Part shown: positions 44,250-55,646 of the stretch, piece after piece | Position numbering within the stretch: the first letter of the stretch is position 1 | Layout: each line of letters opens with the position of its first letter | Assembly: GCA_009823505.1 (NCBI GenBank) | Contig: VZQC01010551.1 | Span: forward strand, 2,244,668-2,308,667 | From: Rhizomys pruinosus | Taxonomy: Eukaryota; Chordata; Mammalia; Rodentia; Spalacidae | Length of the DNA: 64,000 bases | Reading direction: 5' to 3' | Made by a program: the position numbers and the translations under genes | The notes under the pieces: generated by a model | The model's input: the letters and a program-made list of their open reading frames with translations, nothing else | Database searches by the model: none | Told to the model about the DNA's origin: nothing

Positions 44250-45165
44250 TAGTAATTTGGCCTGGTAGGGTATGCGCACGCCTCCTAATCCCACCTCTTG
44301 GCTGTCAGAGGCAGACAGATCTCCAGGAGTTCAAGGCCAACCTGGTCTACATAGTGAGTTCCAGGAACAGTTGGGGATATACAGGAGACCCTGTCTAAAA
44401 AGACAAAAAAAAAAAAAAATAGTAATGCCGGGGTTTATAGATATGGCTCAAACAGTTAGAGCATTTGCTTCTCTTGCAGAGGACCCCAGGTTCAATTCCC
44501 AGCACTGAACAGCAGCTAAAAAGCCTAAAAAGCCCCTATAACTCCAGTTGCAGGAGGATTCCAACACTAATCTTACAGGTCTCTGTGGGGGCAGTGCAAC
44601 GCACCATGGTACACAAACATACATGCAAGGCCAAAACACTCATACAAATAAAAACGAAATCTTTTTTAAAAAAATAGTGCATGAATTAGATTATATTTTT
44701 AAAAATTTAAGGTAGGCAATGGTAGCATACTTTCTAAACCCATCACAGACACATGTACACTCTATGAGTTTGAGGATAGCCCTAGTCTACATATAGAAAA
44801 TTCTAGGCAGAGCCAGGGCCTACATAGTGAGACCTTGTCCTGTCTCAAAAAACTAAGAAATAAATAATTTTACTTTAAGAAAAAAATATTGTATTGAAGG
44901 CTGGAGGGACTGGCTCCAGCGAGTTTAAGAGCACTGATTGCACTTGCAGAGGACCCAGTTCGATTCCCAGCACCCACAGGTGGCAGAGAACCGTCCTAGT
45001 GCCTGGCATGGTGGCACCAGCCCACTTTAATCCCAGCACTCAGGAGGCAGAGGCAGGCGATCTTTGTGAGTCCAAGGCCAGCCTGGTCCTACAGAGTCGA
45101 GCTTCCAGGCCAGCTGGGACTAAGAGAAACCACTGTCTCCAAATACAAAAACAAACAAACAAAAA
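44250..45165 (+). mobile_element. SINE cluster (left-arm copy)
   Basis: B1 (44260-44420), B2 (44428-44665), old B1 (44708-44855), B2 head (44898-44995) with an inserted B1 (45000-45165). Mirrors 55970-56862. Confidence 0.82.
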
Positions 45166-45373
45166 AGAAAACATTGAGTGACTCCTTAAACACATAGACC
45201 AAAACATGTTACCATGCAGATTACAATTCCCTGATACATTTGCTTCTCGTTTTTTTCAGTATTCTTATTCTCAGCAAAAATCAGTATCAAATAGCATTCC
45301 TGACTTTACTAACTTAGTGAATGCATATACTGAATAGTGTAATACAAGAACAATTCACTGAACACAAACTTAC

Positions 45374-45494
45374 TTTTCAGCAAAAATCCTTTACATCTTC
45401 CATTTTCCTTCTTGATCTCACTCATTACTTTATGCTTCTTTTTTTTCTCTCTCTTTTTTCCTTATCTTTCTCTTTTAATTTTATTTTACTTTAT
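45374..45494 (-). pseudogene. RSBN1L: Inverted, frameshifted copy of RSBN1L exon 2
   Basis: Reverse-complement match to exon 2 (55647-55763), with acceptor (cag/ata) and donor (aaaa/gtaagt) context retained. It is 121 bases against 117, with several extra A residues in A-runs and a lost base near the start, so the reading frame is broken. It lies antisense to the gene, so it could not be spliced into the RSBN1L transcript. The indels sit mainly in homopolymers, which points to sequencing error in a duplicated read rather than evolutionary decay. Confidence 0.92.
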
Positions 45495-45809
45495 CTGAAG
45501 ACAAAATAAAATATTTAAAACTATTAAATTTAAATGTTATTTTTATCTCCATAAACTTTAATACAATTTCTAGAATTAGAAATACACTAGAAAATTTCCT
45601 CTTATTGAACTATCAAAATTTATCACTATATATTTCATTGTAATGATTATTTTTCATTTTTTTCATGTCAACCACAAAAACTTTATAAGACTAACTTCAA
45701 ATCACATAAAATCAACCAAACTATCTTTACAGGAACAGGTAAGTATAATGGAACAGTTCTAACTCAAATTGGGCATATCTGTGTTGATAACATAAATTAG
45801 AAAAACAAC

Positions 45810-45900
45810 TGTGGAGGGCAGACAGGCAGATCCTGTGAGCTCCAGGCCAGCTAGGGCTACAGGGATTAAAAAAAAAAAAAAGGGGGGGGAGGGAGGGGGA
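45810..45900 (+). mobile_element. B1 fragment plus A/G run (left-arm copy)
   Basis: gaggcagac-like start, tccaggccagctagggctac then an A-run and G-run. It spans the site that is a single N at 55267 in the right arm. Confidence 0.7.
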
Positions 45901-46164
45901 AGGGAGGAAAGGGAGGGAAGCAAAGAAGAAGAACCATTTCCAAAAACCTATACAATGGTGTTTGGTATCTACAGGGTTACTATATGGATTAAATAAAGAG
46001 CTTGGCACACATTAAGAATATATAATAGTTCTCTTGTGATCTGAAAGCAACTATGCTCTTGTGTCATGTTTTTTTTATTATTTTTTTTTCAGTACTTTGG
46101 AATTTTGGTATATGGGTGGAGGGGTATGTATGCATTAATTTTGAGGTAATTATAAGATTCAACT

Positions 46165-46326
46165 GGAATGGGCCAGGCATGGTTGGAGCAGACCTTTATC
46201 CTAGCCACTTGGGAGGCAGAGGCAGGTGATCTTTTGTGAGTTCAAGGCCAGCCTGGTCTACAGAGTGAGTTCCAGGACAGCTGGGGGTACAGGGAGACCC
46301 CTGGTCTCAAAAAAAAAAAAAAAAAA
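46165..46326 (+). mobile_element. B1 SINE (left-arm copy)
   Basis: ggccaggcatggttggagca to ggtctcaaaaaaaa. Mirrors 54818-54968. Confidence 0.88.
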
Positions 46327-46399
46327 TCAAAATGGAAAAATGTGAATCCTGATATAATGATTTGGAAATAACATAGTTTTGTTTTCAGACAAAAAATTT

Positions 46400-46530
46400 T
46401 GTAATAGGTGTGCCATATATGTGTGACCATATATGTGTGCATGTGTATACATATATGTAATATATATGTACACACATATATAGATATAATACATATGCAC
46501 TCATGCCCACAGATATTCACACATGTCTAT
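46400..46530. repeat. TA/TG/CA-rich repeat (left-arm copy)
   Basis: atatatgtgtgaccatatat and related words. Mirrors 54640-54735. Confidence 0.7.
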
Positions 46531-46654
46531 GCAATAATTTAAAAAATTTTTAAAGGGTTATTATTACAAAGCCATGTTGAAATCACATGAACTGTAAAAT
46601 ACCTTGTAAAACAATAGATTTTACACAGTATGTTCATACTGTATAATCCCTTTT

Positions 46655-47080
46655 ATTTATTTTTAATCTTTATGTATTTTTGTATGTGTATGAATGTACT
46701 GTCTAATGTAGGTTTGTGCCCCATGTCATGCAATGCCTAGAGGTCAGAAGAGAGGTGGTCAGATTCCCCTGGAACGTGGAAGTTAAAGACGGTTCTTCCA
46801 AGCCGCCCATGTGGGTGCTGGGGATTCGACCACGGGGTCCTCTGCAAGAGCAGTTAGGACTCTTAACTGGTAGGGGCCATCTCTCCAGCCCCATGTATAA
46901 TCCCTTTTAAAAATCATTCTCCTTTTGCTGTGGTGGCATGGTTTAAATCCCAGAACTTGGGAGGAGAGGCAGGTGGATCTCTTTGAATTCAAGACCGCCT
47001 GGTCTACAGAGCAAGCTCCAGGCCAGCTGGGACTAAAGGAGACCCGCTGGTCTCAAAAATATACCAAAAAAAAATAAAAA
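46655..47080. mobile_element. B2 (-) and B1 (+) pair (left-arm copy)
   Basis: B2 at 46655-46893, B1 at 46925-47075. Mirrors 54085-54495. Confidence 0.87.
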
Positions 47081-47479
47081 ATAAAAATCAATTCTCCTTT
47101 CTTTTCTTACAAATATTACCCTAATCTAAGCAACAATCACATCAGATGAGTCAACCAGAACTCTAGCAATTTTGCATTCACTTTTTAAGGTTTCAAAATC
47201 TAGTGTATTATTTTATACTTAGGACACATCTTGATTTGAAGCAGCTCCACATGAAGTATTTAATAGCCATATAAGATTGTCTACCACACTGTAAAGCATA
47301 CTCTAAACTACTTACTATCTAAATTCTTTTAAAACATCTAAAAGATTTAAGCTTAATTCTAAAATAATAAAAAAATTTACTCAATATTATTTTTACCTAC
47401 TGAACTGGCAAAATGCTTTCCAAGTATCAATACCACAACCAGAAGACAGACTTAAAAGGCTATCAAACAGAGATTCAGG

Positions 47480-47720
47480 GGGCTGGAGAGATAGCCTAGC
47501 GGTTAAGAGAGCACCGATTGCTCTTGCAGAGGACCCAGGTTCCAATCCCCAGCACCCACATGGTGGCTAGAACCGTCTGCACTCCAATTCCCAGGAGAAC
47601 TCCAGTTCCAGGGAAATCCGAGACTCCTTCTGAACTCGCGGCATTGCACGACCGGGTGCACAGACCTACATGCAGACAGTAACACTCATACACATACAAA
47701 AATAAATAAAATTTTAAAAA
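47480..47720 (+). mobile_element. B2 SINE (left-arm copy)
   Basis: Mirrors 53455-53693. Many single-base indels relative to the right copy. Confidence 0.88.
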
Positions 47721-47867
47721 AAAAAAAGAAAAAAAAAAGAGTGCTGACTGGCTTTTGCAGAGGGGTTCAAATTCCTAGCACTCAAAAAAACAGAGATTCA
47801 TTGGCTTAACAAAGATACAATGATATATGGAAGAATTAGGGATGAGATATATGAATAAGCTACCTTC

Positions 47868-47871
47868 TTCT

Positions 47872-47911
<40 letters not shown>

Positions 47912-48630
47912 ATTTTTTTTTTTCTAATTTTTATTATTTTAACATTAACATTTTCATTAGATCAGGAATATTTCCTTTCCTTCCCCCCCACCCCCACCGC
48001 CATCCCAGATCATGTATTCTGCCATATTCCTGCATCTTTCAGGTTTATTTTTTCATTTTTTTAGCTATAAGTGATAATCATGAGTAAGTATCCTCCGGCA
48101 AAACCAATCTATAGACTGTTTTGCCCAAACCCACAGTCCCAAATCAGTAGGGGTACAGGTTTTTGTACAGCTACTCTCTTTAGCCTCCCAGCATCTGGTA
48201 ACCACATTCTAACTCAAATCCTATGATCACATGTTTTAGATTCCAGACTTATAGTAAGATTACATATTTGTCTTCCTGTGCTTAGTTCCCTTAATAGAAT
48301 CTTATATTTTTATACATGTTGTCCTGAGTAATGTGACTTATGCCTTTCCTATAACTAATCTCTCTCAATCTTCTCTCTCCTCTCCTCCTCTCTCTCTCTC
48401 TCTCTCTCTCCACTCTCTGGTGGTGTTGTGGTGTGTGTGTTGTGTCTGCTGTCGACTGGTGCTCGCTGGTGTATCACTACTAATTTGCCTATCTCCATAC
48501 TATCAGTTGATAGGCATTCAGATTGTTGCCATGTGTGCAGTTATTATGGATGAGCTGCAGAGTCTCTTCAAACATGTTGTTTCATTTCCCTGGATATAAC
48601 CAGCACCAGGACCTGGTGGATTTACACATT
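47868..48630 (-). mobile_element. L1 3' end with long poly(A) (left-arm copy)
   Basis: On the minus strand: a 3'-UTR body (48175-48630, with a GA/TG microsatellite at 48360-48450), then about 290 bases including a G-rich tract (ggtgggggtggggggaagga on minus) and a long A tail (T-run 47875-47909). The right arm has the body (52900-53310) but not the terminal 290 bases and tail. Confidence 0.75.
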
Positions 48631-48859
48631 TAGTTTTAACATTTTAAGTTTTATTTTTACTTTATTTTGTGTGTTTGGATGGAGGGCGCGAGGTATGCCG
48701 ATATCAGCATGGTAGAGGTCAGAGAAACAACTTTGTAGAAGGTCAGTTTCTCCTTAAACCTTTTAATGTGAGTTTGGAGACTGAACTCAACTCATAAGGC
48801 TTGTGTGGTGAGCACCTTTACAATTGTGTATAACTATAACAATTGTGTGTAACTATATT

Positions 48860-49125
48860 GCCTATATTTTTGTCTTTTTGAGACAGGGTTCTCCTTATAG
48901 CCCCCAGCTGGCCTGGAACTCACTCTGTAGACCAGGCTGGGCCTTTGAACTCACAGAGATCTGCCTGCCTGCTGCCTCCAAGTCCTGGGATTAAGGGCAT
49001 GCACCACCACACCGGCTTAAAGAGGTTCTTGGCCCCATGGGGTGCTGTGAATTGAACCCAGGTCCTCTGTAAGAACAGTCGGTGTGCTTAACCCTGAGCC
49101 ATCTCTCTCCCAGCCCCTGGAGTCC
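48860..49125 (-). mobile_element. B1 inserted in B2 (left-arm copy)
   Basis: B1 at 48870-49018, then the B2 core and head 49018-49117. Mirrors 52405-52660. Confidence 0.82.
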
Positions 49126-50400
49126 TTTTCCTAAGAAGGCCAGGTCTTCCTCGCTGACACATCGCTGCCATATACTTCCTACCTTTTAGCCAAGGTTGGG
49201 CTCTGTTTCCCATTTCTGGAGTTCTGTGCTGGGTTTTTGTCCAGCTGAGCTTGCATGGGTCTTATGCATGCTGATAACCAATGCTGCTAGGTTCATATAA
49301 CAGGAGTTGTGTTAATTCATTTCTGTTTGGTCTTCCATTACCTCCCTGACTCTTACACATCTTTCCCGCCGCCCTCTTTCAAAATGCTCCCTAAGCTCTG
49401 GGTGGCTGAAGTTGAATATAGGCAACCTGTCCTATGGAACCCACTCTGTAGATGCTAATCTTCACAATTTGGCTATTCAGGCCCTTTTTGAGTTCCTGGT
49501 CTTCTGCTGCATGGAGGAACTTCCTTAACAAGAGTTAAGAGGTAGTTAGTTAATGCCTTCTTGGGTCCCTGTTTCTATGATGCTTGGGACTTATATGTAG
49601 AAGGAGCATTGTAGATGTGCTGCCTGGGCATAAGCCATTCACAAACCCTGTCTCTGTGTGTCCCAGTTGTGGGACTCTGTAACTATTCTCAATCTGGTGC
49701 AAAGAAGCTTCTTTTTCTGAGTGGTTTATAGAACATTTGTAATATAAGGATACTTCTTTTGTAGTTAGTAAGATGTTACCTTAGCCGAGGGCTGTGTCAA
49801 CCTTAGGGATTTCTCTAAGATCTATGACCTCTCCAGTTGTGTCATCTGGCTATGTTTACAGTGCCACACATGAGTTTCCTTCCCAGTGTCGTTTATATGC
49901 CATGCTGGCATTGATGCAGATATTTGGTCTTGAGGCTATGTTGGACCACTGATGAATGTTCTCCCTTAGTGGCTTGCATATATGTCTCCCAAAGTTAGAG
50001 AGCTAGCTCTCAATCTCCATTGCTCAAGATCCAGTCTCCCAAAAATACATTCTGTCTTCAACAAATTAGGGCCTTACCTTCAGATTCTGGGAACATCAAA
50101 GGGCTGTGGCAAGAGCCCGATTAATTTTGGGAGTTTCTTGGACTACTCTGCTAACAACTAATAGGAATGTTTCCCCAGTCTGGTACTGTTTCATGTTATG
50201 CAACCTCATCTTTGCATATGGAGTCATGTAGAATTATTATATGTGTATAATTTGTCAATAGATTGTTTAGACTTAATATGATTCTCCAAGGTTTTTTTAT
50301 CTCAGCAAGGCATTATTTTCCTCTCCCTCTCTCCCTTTTCCCTGTTTGTTGCTAAAGCTTTCAGTCACTATACATTCTTGCAGCTAAAAACTCAAATAAG
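49126..50400. other. Unassigned sequence (left-arm copy)
   Basis: Non-SINE block mirrored at 51144-52400. No open frame of note. It may be an old retroelement interior, but I did not recognise it. Confidence 0.45.
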
Positions 50401-50592
50401 GGGCTGGAGAGATGCCTAGTAGTTAAGAGCGCCAACTGCTCTTGCAGAGGACCCAGGTTCAATCCCCAGCACCCAAAAAAAAAAGCAAAAATCTTTAACT
50501 CCAGTTCCAGGGGAACCGATGCCCTTTCCTGACCTCCATGGCACTGCATGACACGGGTGCACCAACCTACATGCAGACAGTACATTCATACA
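50401..50592 (+). mobile_element. B2 SINE at the inner end of the left arm
   Basis: The head gcctagtagttaagagcgcc is shared with the right-arm B2 (reverse complement, 50935-51143) and differs from other B2 copies here. So the two are the same insertion duplicated. It lacks the cacatggcagctgagaacc word, replaced by an A-run. Confidence 0.9.
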
Positions 50593-50934
50593 GCACTTGG
50601 GAGGCAGAGGCAGGGGATCTTGGTGAGTTCAAGGCCAGCCTGGTGCTACAGAGTGAGTTTCCAGGACAAGCTGGGGCTACCAGGGAGACCCTGTCTCAAA
50701 AGACAAAAATAAATAAATAAAATTTAAAAATAAAAATAAATAAATAAAATAAATAAATCCCTTATAGAAGCCATTAGGTGATCTGACTCAGGGCCAGTGT
50801 AATAAAATGCTCCCTCATTCTTACTGTAAGAACAACAGATGGTATGGTATCCCCACCAGGTTTCTTCTTCACATTTTGGATAAATGACTGTGTATGTCTA
50901 CCCAGTATCTAACTTTAAAAAAATTTTTATTTAT
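50593..50934. other. Spacer between the inverted-repeat arms
   Basis: Contains a B1 missing its 5' end (50595-50705, +), an AAAT/AAAAT-rich run (50706-50758) and about 170 bases of sequence (50759-50930) seen once in the window. The B1 joins the B2 directly at ttcatac/agcacttggg without its own 5' end, which looks like a junction. Confidence 0.8.
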
Positions 50935-51143
50935 TTATCTTTTATGTGTATGAGTGTACTGACTACATGTAGGTTTGTGCACCTGTGTAGTGCAATGCCT
51001 CAGAGGTCAGAAGAGGATGTTGGATTCCCCTGGAACTGGAGTTAAAGATGGTTCTCAGCTGCCATGTGGGTGCTGGGGATTGAACCTGGGTCCTCTGCAA
51101 GAGCAGTTGGCGCTCTTAACTACTAGGCCATCTCTCCAGCCCC
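50935..51143 (-). mobile_element. B2 SINE at the inner end of the right arm
   Basis: Complete B2 from tail complement (tttttatttatttatctttt) to ctctccagcccc; partner of 50401-50592. Confidence 0.92.
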
Positions 51144-52404
51144 TTATTTGAGTTTTTAGCTGCAAGAATGTATAGTGACTGAAAGCTTTAGCAACAAACA
51201 GGGAAAGGGAGAGAGGAGAGGTAAATAATGCCTTGCTGAGATAAAAAACCTGGGAGAATCATATTAGTCTAACAATCTATTGACAAATTATACACATATA
51301 ATAATTCTACATGACTCCATATGCAAAGATGAAGGCTGCATAACATGAAACAGTACCAGACTGGGGAAACATTCCTATTAGTTGTTAGCAGAGTAGTCCA
51401 AGAAACTCCCAAAATTAATCGGGCTCTTGCCACAGCCCTTGATTGCTTCCCAGAATCTGAAGGTAAGACCCTATTGTTGAAGACAGAATGTATTTTGGAG
51501 ACTGGATCTTGAGCAATGGAGATGGAGGCTAGCTCTCATAACTTTGGAGACGACTATGCAAGCCACTAAGGGAGAACATTCATCAGTGGTCCAACATCAG
51601 CCTCAAGACCAAATATCTGCATCAATGACCAGCATGGCATACGACACTGGGAGGAAACTCATGTGTGGCACTGTAAACATAGCCAGATGGACACAACTGG
51701 AGAGGTCATAGATCTTAGAGAAATCCCTAAGGTTGACACAGCCCTCGGCTAAGGTAACATCTTACTAACTACAAAAGAAGTATCCTTATATTTACAAATG
51801 TTCTAGAAACCACTCAGAAAAGAAGCTTCTTTTGCACCAGATGAGAATAGTACAGAGTCCCACAACTGGACACACAGAGACAGGGTTTGTGAATGGCTTA
51901 TGCCCAGGCAGCACATCTACAATGCATCCTCTACATATAAGTCCCAAGCATCATAGAACAGGGACCCAAGAAGGCATTAACTAACTACCTCTTAACTCTT
52001 GTTAAGGAAGTTCCTCCATGCAGCAGAAGACCAGGAACTCAAAAGGGCCTGAATAGCCAAATTGTGAAGATTAGCAGTCTACAGAGTGTGGTTACATGGA
52101 CAGGTTGCCTATATTCAACTTCAGCCACCCAGAGCTTAGGGAGCATTTTGAAAGAGGGGGCGGAAAGATTGTAAGAGTCAGGGAGGTAATGGAAGACCAA
52201 ACAGAAATGAATCCTACAACTCCTGTTTATATGAACCTACAGCATTGGTATCAGCATGCATAAGACCCATGCAAGCTCAGCTGGACAAAAACCCAGCACA
52301 GAACTCCAGAAATGGGTAACAGAGCCCAACCTTGGCTGAGGAAATATTGGCAGCTGATGGCAGTCCAGCGAGGAAGCTCTGGTCTTCTTTAGGAAAAGGA
52401 CTCC
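51144..52404. other. Unassigned sequence (right arm)
   Basis: About 1.26 kb without SINEs and without long open frames. Phrases such as ggtccaacatcagcctcaag suggest a formerly coding or retroelement-derived sequence, but no family was recognised. Confidence 0.4.
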
Positions 52405-52660
52405 AGGGGCTGGAGAGAGATGGCTCAGTGGTTAAGCACACCGACTGTTCTTACAGAGGACCTGGGTTCAATTCACAGCACCCCATGGCGGCCAAGAACC
52501 GTCTTTAAGCCGGGTGTGGTGGTGCATGCCTTTAATCCCAGGACTCTGGAGGCAGAGGCAGGCAGATCTCTGTGAGTTCAAGGCCAGCCTGGTCTACAGA
52601 GTGAGTTCCAGGCCAGCTGGGGCTATAAGGAGAACCCTGTCTCAAAAAGACAAAATATAG
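52405..52660 (+). mobile_element. B2 head with an inserted B1
   Basis: The B2 part (52407-52508) stops at gaaccgtctttaa and is followed at once by a full B1 (gccgggtgtggtggtgcatg ... tctcaaaaagacaaaa). Confidence 0.88.
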
Positions 52661-52689
52661 GCAATATAGTTACACACAATTGTTATAGT

Positions 52690-52868
52690 TATACACAATT
52701 GTAAAGGTGCTCACCACACAAGCCTTATGAGTTGAGTTCAGTCTCCAGAACTCACATAAAGGTTTAAGGAGAGAACTGACCTTCTACAAAGTTGTTTTCT
52801 GACCTCTACATGCATGATACGGCATACCTCGCCTCCATCAAACACACAAAATAAGTAAAAATAAAACT
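52690..52868 (+). mobile_element. B3-like SINE fragment
   Basis: gtgctcaccacacaagcctt, tgagttcagtctccagaact and tgacctctacatgcatgata fit a B3 body; the head is degraded. Confidence 0.6.
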
Positions 52869-52889
52869 TAAATGTTAAAACTAAACTGT

Positions 52890-53030
52890 GTAATCCACCA
52901 GTCCTGGTGCTGGTTATATGCCAGGGAAATGAAACAACATGTTTGAAGAGACTTCTGCACTATCCATAATAACTGACACATGGCAACAATCTGAATGCCT
53001 ATCAACTGATGAGTAGGAAAAAGCCATGTG

Positions 53031-53113
<83 letters not shown>

Positions 53114-53310
53114 AGAGAGATTAGTTATAGGAAAGGCATAAGTCACATTACTCAGGACAACATGTATAAAAATATAAGATTCTATTAAGGGAACTAAGCA
53201 CAGGAAGACAAATATGTAATCTTACTATAAGTCTGGAATCTAAAACATGTTGATCATAGGATTTGAGATTAGAATGGTGGTTACCAGATGCTGGGGAGGC
53301 TAAAGAAGAA
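52890..53310 (+). mobile_element. L1 3'-UTR segment with (CA)n(GA)n
   Basis: ggcaacaatctgaatgccta / tcaactgatgagtaggaaaa and tctggaatctaaaacatg are typical L1 3'-UTR phrases. A (CA)n-(GA)n microsatellite lies at 53033-53112. The terminal G-rich tract and poly(A) present in the left arm are absent here. Confidence 0.7.
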
Positions 53311-53384
53311 GTTAGCTTATTCATATCTCATCCCTAATTCTTCCATATATCATTGTATCTTTGTTAAGCCAATGAATCTCTGTT

Positions 53385-53695
53385 TTTTTTGAGTGCTAGG
53401 AATTGAACCCCTCTGCAAAAGCAGTCAGCACTCTTTTTTTTTTCTTTTTTTTTTTTTAAATTTTATTTATTTTTGTATGTGTATGAGTGTACTGTCTGCA
53501 TGTAGGTCTGTGCACCCGTGTCGTGCAATGCCGCAGAGTTCAGAAGAGGGTCTCGGATTCCCCTGGAACTGGAGTTCTCCTGGAATTGGAGTTGCAGACG
53601 GTTCTTAGCCACCATGTGGGTGCTGGGGATTGAACCTGGGTCCTCTGCAAGAGCAATCGGTGCTCTTAACCGCTAGGCTATCTCTCCAGCCCCCT
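53385..53695 (-). mobile_element. B2 SINE inserted near a B2 fragment
   Basis: A B2 core/head fragment (53388-53430: gtgctaggaattgaacc, gcaaaagcagtcagcactct) is followed by a full long-variant B2 (53455-53693). The word ctgaatctctgtttt recurs either side as the target-site remnant (about 53364 and 53694). Confidence 0.85.
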
Positions 53696-54084
53696 GAATC
53701 TCTGTTTTGATAGCCTTTTAAGTCTGTCTTCTGGTTGTGGTATTGATACTTGGAAAGCATTTTGCCAGTTCAGTAGGTAAAAATAATATTGAGTAAATTT
53801 TTTTATTAATTTATGAATTAAGCTTAAATCTTTTAGATGTTTTAAAAGAATTTAGATAGTAAGTAGTTTAGAGTATGCTTTACAGTGTGGTAGACAATCT
53901 TATATGGCTATTAAATACTTCATGTGGAGCTGCTTCAAATCAAGATGTGTCCTAAGTATAAAATAATACACTAGATTTTGAAACCTTAAAAAGTGAATGC
54001 AAAATTGCTAGAGTTCTGGTTGACTCATCTGATGTGATTGTTGCTTAGATTAGGGTAATATTTGAAGAAAAGAAAGGAGAATGA
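53696..54084. other. Unassigned intron sequence
   Basis: Mirrored in the left arm (47100-47470). No gene signal. Confidence 0.45.
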
Positions 54085-54495
54085 TTTTATTTTTTATTTT
54101 TTGGTATTTTTGAGACCAGGGTCTCCCTTTAGTCCCAGCTGGCCTGGAGCTTGCTCTGTAGACCAGGCTGGTCTTGAATTCAAAGAGATCCACCTGCCTC
54201 TGCCTCCCAAGTTCTGGGATTAAAGGCATGCACCACCCAGCAAAAGGAGAATGATTTTTAAAAGGGATTATACATGGGGCTGGAGAGATGGCCTACCAGT
54301 TAAGAGTGCCTACTGCTCTTGCAGAGGACCCGGGTTCGATCCCCAGCACCCACATGGCGGCTGAGAACCGTCTTTAACTCCAGTTCCAGGGGAATCTGAC
54401 ACCCTCTTCTGACCTCCAAGGCATTGCATGACATGGGTGCACCAACCTACATGTAGACAGTACATTCATACACATACAAAAATAAATAAAATTAA
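54085..54495. mobile_element. B1 (-) and B2 (+) pair
   Basis: B1 at 54092-54240 between two aaaggagaatgatttt words (TSD). B2 at 54274-54500 between two aaaagggattataca words (TSD). Confidence 0.93.
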
Positions 54496-54639
54496 AAATA
54501 AATAAAAGGGATTATACAGTATGAACATACTGTGTAAAATCTATTGTTTTACAAGGTATTTTACAGTTCATGTGATTTCAACATGGCTTTGTAATAATAA
54601 CCCTTTAAAAAATTTTAAATTATGCATAGACATGTGTGA

Positions 54640-54737
54640 ATATCTGTGGGCATGAGTGCATATGTATATATGTATATATGTGTATATATACATATATATA
54701 CACATGCACACATATATGGCACACATATATGGCACAC
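54640..54737. repeat. TATA/CATA-rich repeat
   Basis: tatgtatatatgtatatatg with a duplicated cacatatatggcacacatat word. Confidence 0.75.
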
Positions 54738-54817
54738 CTATACTAAAATTATTTTGTCTGAAAACAAACTATGTTATTTCCAAATCATATATCAGGATTC
54801 ACATTTTTCCATTTTGA

Positions 54818-54968
54818 TTTTTTTTTTTTTTTTGAGACAGGGTCTCCCTGTAGCCCCAGCTGTCCTGGAACTCACTCTGTAGACCAGGCTGGCCTTGAAC
54901 TCACAAAGATCCACCTGCCTCTGCCTCCCAAGTGCTAGGATTAAAGGTTTGCTCCACCATGCCTGGCC
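54818..54968 (-). mobile_element. B1 SINE
   Basis: Full length from the T-run to ccaccatgcctggccc; flanks share attccattttgat-like words. Confidence 0.92.
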
Positions 54969-55235
54969 CATTCCATTTTGATCTTATATTACTCTAAAAT
55001 ATGCATACATACCCTCCACCCATATACCAAAATTCCAAAGTCTGAAAATAAATGGTTAATTCTAGAACCTGTTTAGGGATTCACAGTATAAGAGCATAGT
55101 TGCTTTCAGATCACAAGGAACTATTATATATTCTTAATGTGTGCCAAGCTCTTTATTTAATCCATATAGTAACCCTGTAGATACCAAACACCATTGTATA
55201 GGTTTTTGGAAATGGTTCTTTTGCTTTTGCTTTCC

Positions 55236-55337
55236 CTCCCTTCCTCCCTTCCTCCCTCCCCCCCCCNTTTTTTTTTAATCCCTGTAGCCCTAGCTGGCCT
55301 GGAGCTCACAGAGATCTGCCTGCTTCTGCCTCCCACA
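55236..55337 (-). mobile_element. B1 fragment beside a CT/C/T run with one N
   Basis: ctttccctcccttcctccc, C-run, N at 55267, T-run, then tccctgtagccctagctggc to tgcttctgcctccca. Confidence 0.75.
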
Positions 55338-55646
55338 GTTGTTTTTCTAATTTATGTTATCAACACAGATATGCCCAATTTGAGTTAGAACTGTTCCATT
55401 ATACTTACCTGTTCCTGTAAAGATAGTTGGTGATTTTATGTGATTTGAAGTTAGTCTTATAAGTTTTGGTTGACATGAAATAAATGAAAAATAATCATTA
55501 CAATGAAATATATAGTGATAAATTTTGATAGTTCAATAAGAGGAAATTTTCTAGTGTATTTCTAATTCTAGAAATTGTATTAAAGTTTATGGAGATAAAA
55601 ATAACATTTAATTTAATAGTTTTAAATATTTTATTTTGTCTTTCAG
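55338..55646. other. RSBN1L: Intron 1 end and exon 2 acceptor region
   Basis: AT-rich sequence leading to a T-rich tract and tctttcag (AG at 55645-55646). No repeat seen; mirrored antisense in the left arm. Confidence 0.7.

Larger units (their letters stand above)
36950..50592 (-). repeat. Left arm of a giant inverted repeat (error-rich)
   Basis: Reverse complement of about 50935-64000. Matching landmarks, left versus right: B2 cluster 37141-37620 / 63340-63816; ERV-like fragment 41330-42420 / 58690-59900; B4 42585-42800 / 58310-58560; exon 2 copy 45374-45494 / 55647-55763; B2 47480-47720 / 53455-53693; terminal B2 50401-50592 / 50935-51143. Unique sequence between them also matches. The left arm has many one-base insertions and losses relative to the right, as expected for unpolished long reads. 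The true left limit cannot be seen because the right arm leaves the window. Confidence 0.93.
3975..55646 (+). other. RSBN1L: RSBN1L intron 1 as assembled (about 51.7 kb)
   Basis: The intron lies between the exon 1 donor (cgag/gtgggt) and the exon 2 acceptor (tctttcag/ataaag). It includes a provirus, an 801-base N gap, dense SINEs and the entire left arm of a large inverted repeat. If that arm is an assembly artefact, the true intron would be about 14 kb shorter. No internal exon of RSBN1L is recognised. Confidence 0.85.
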
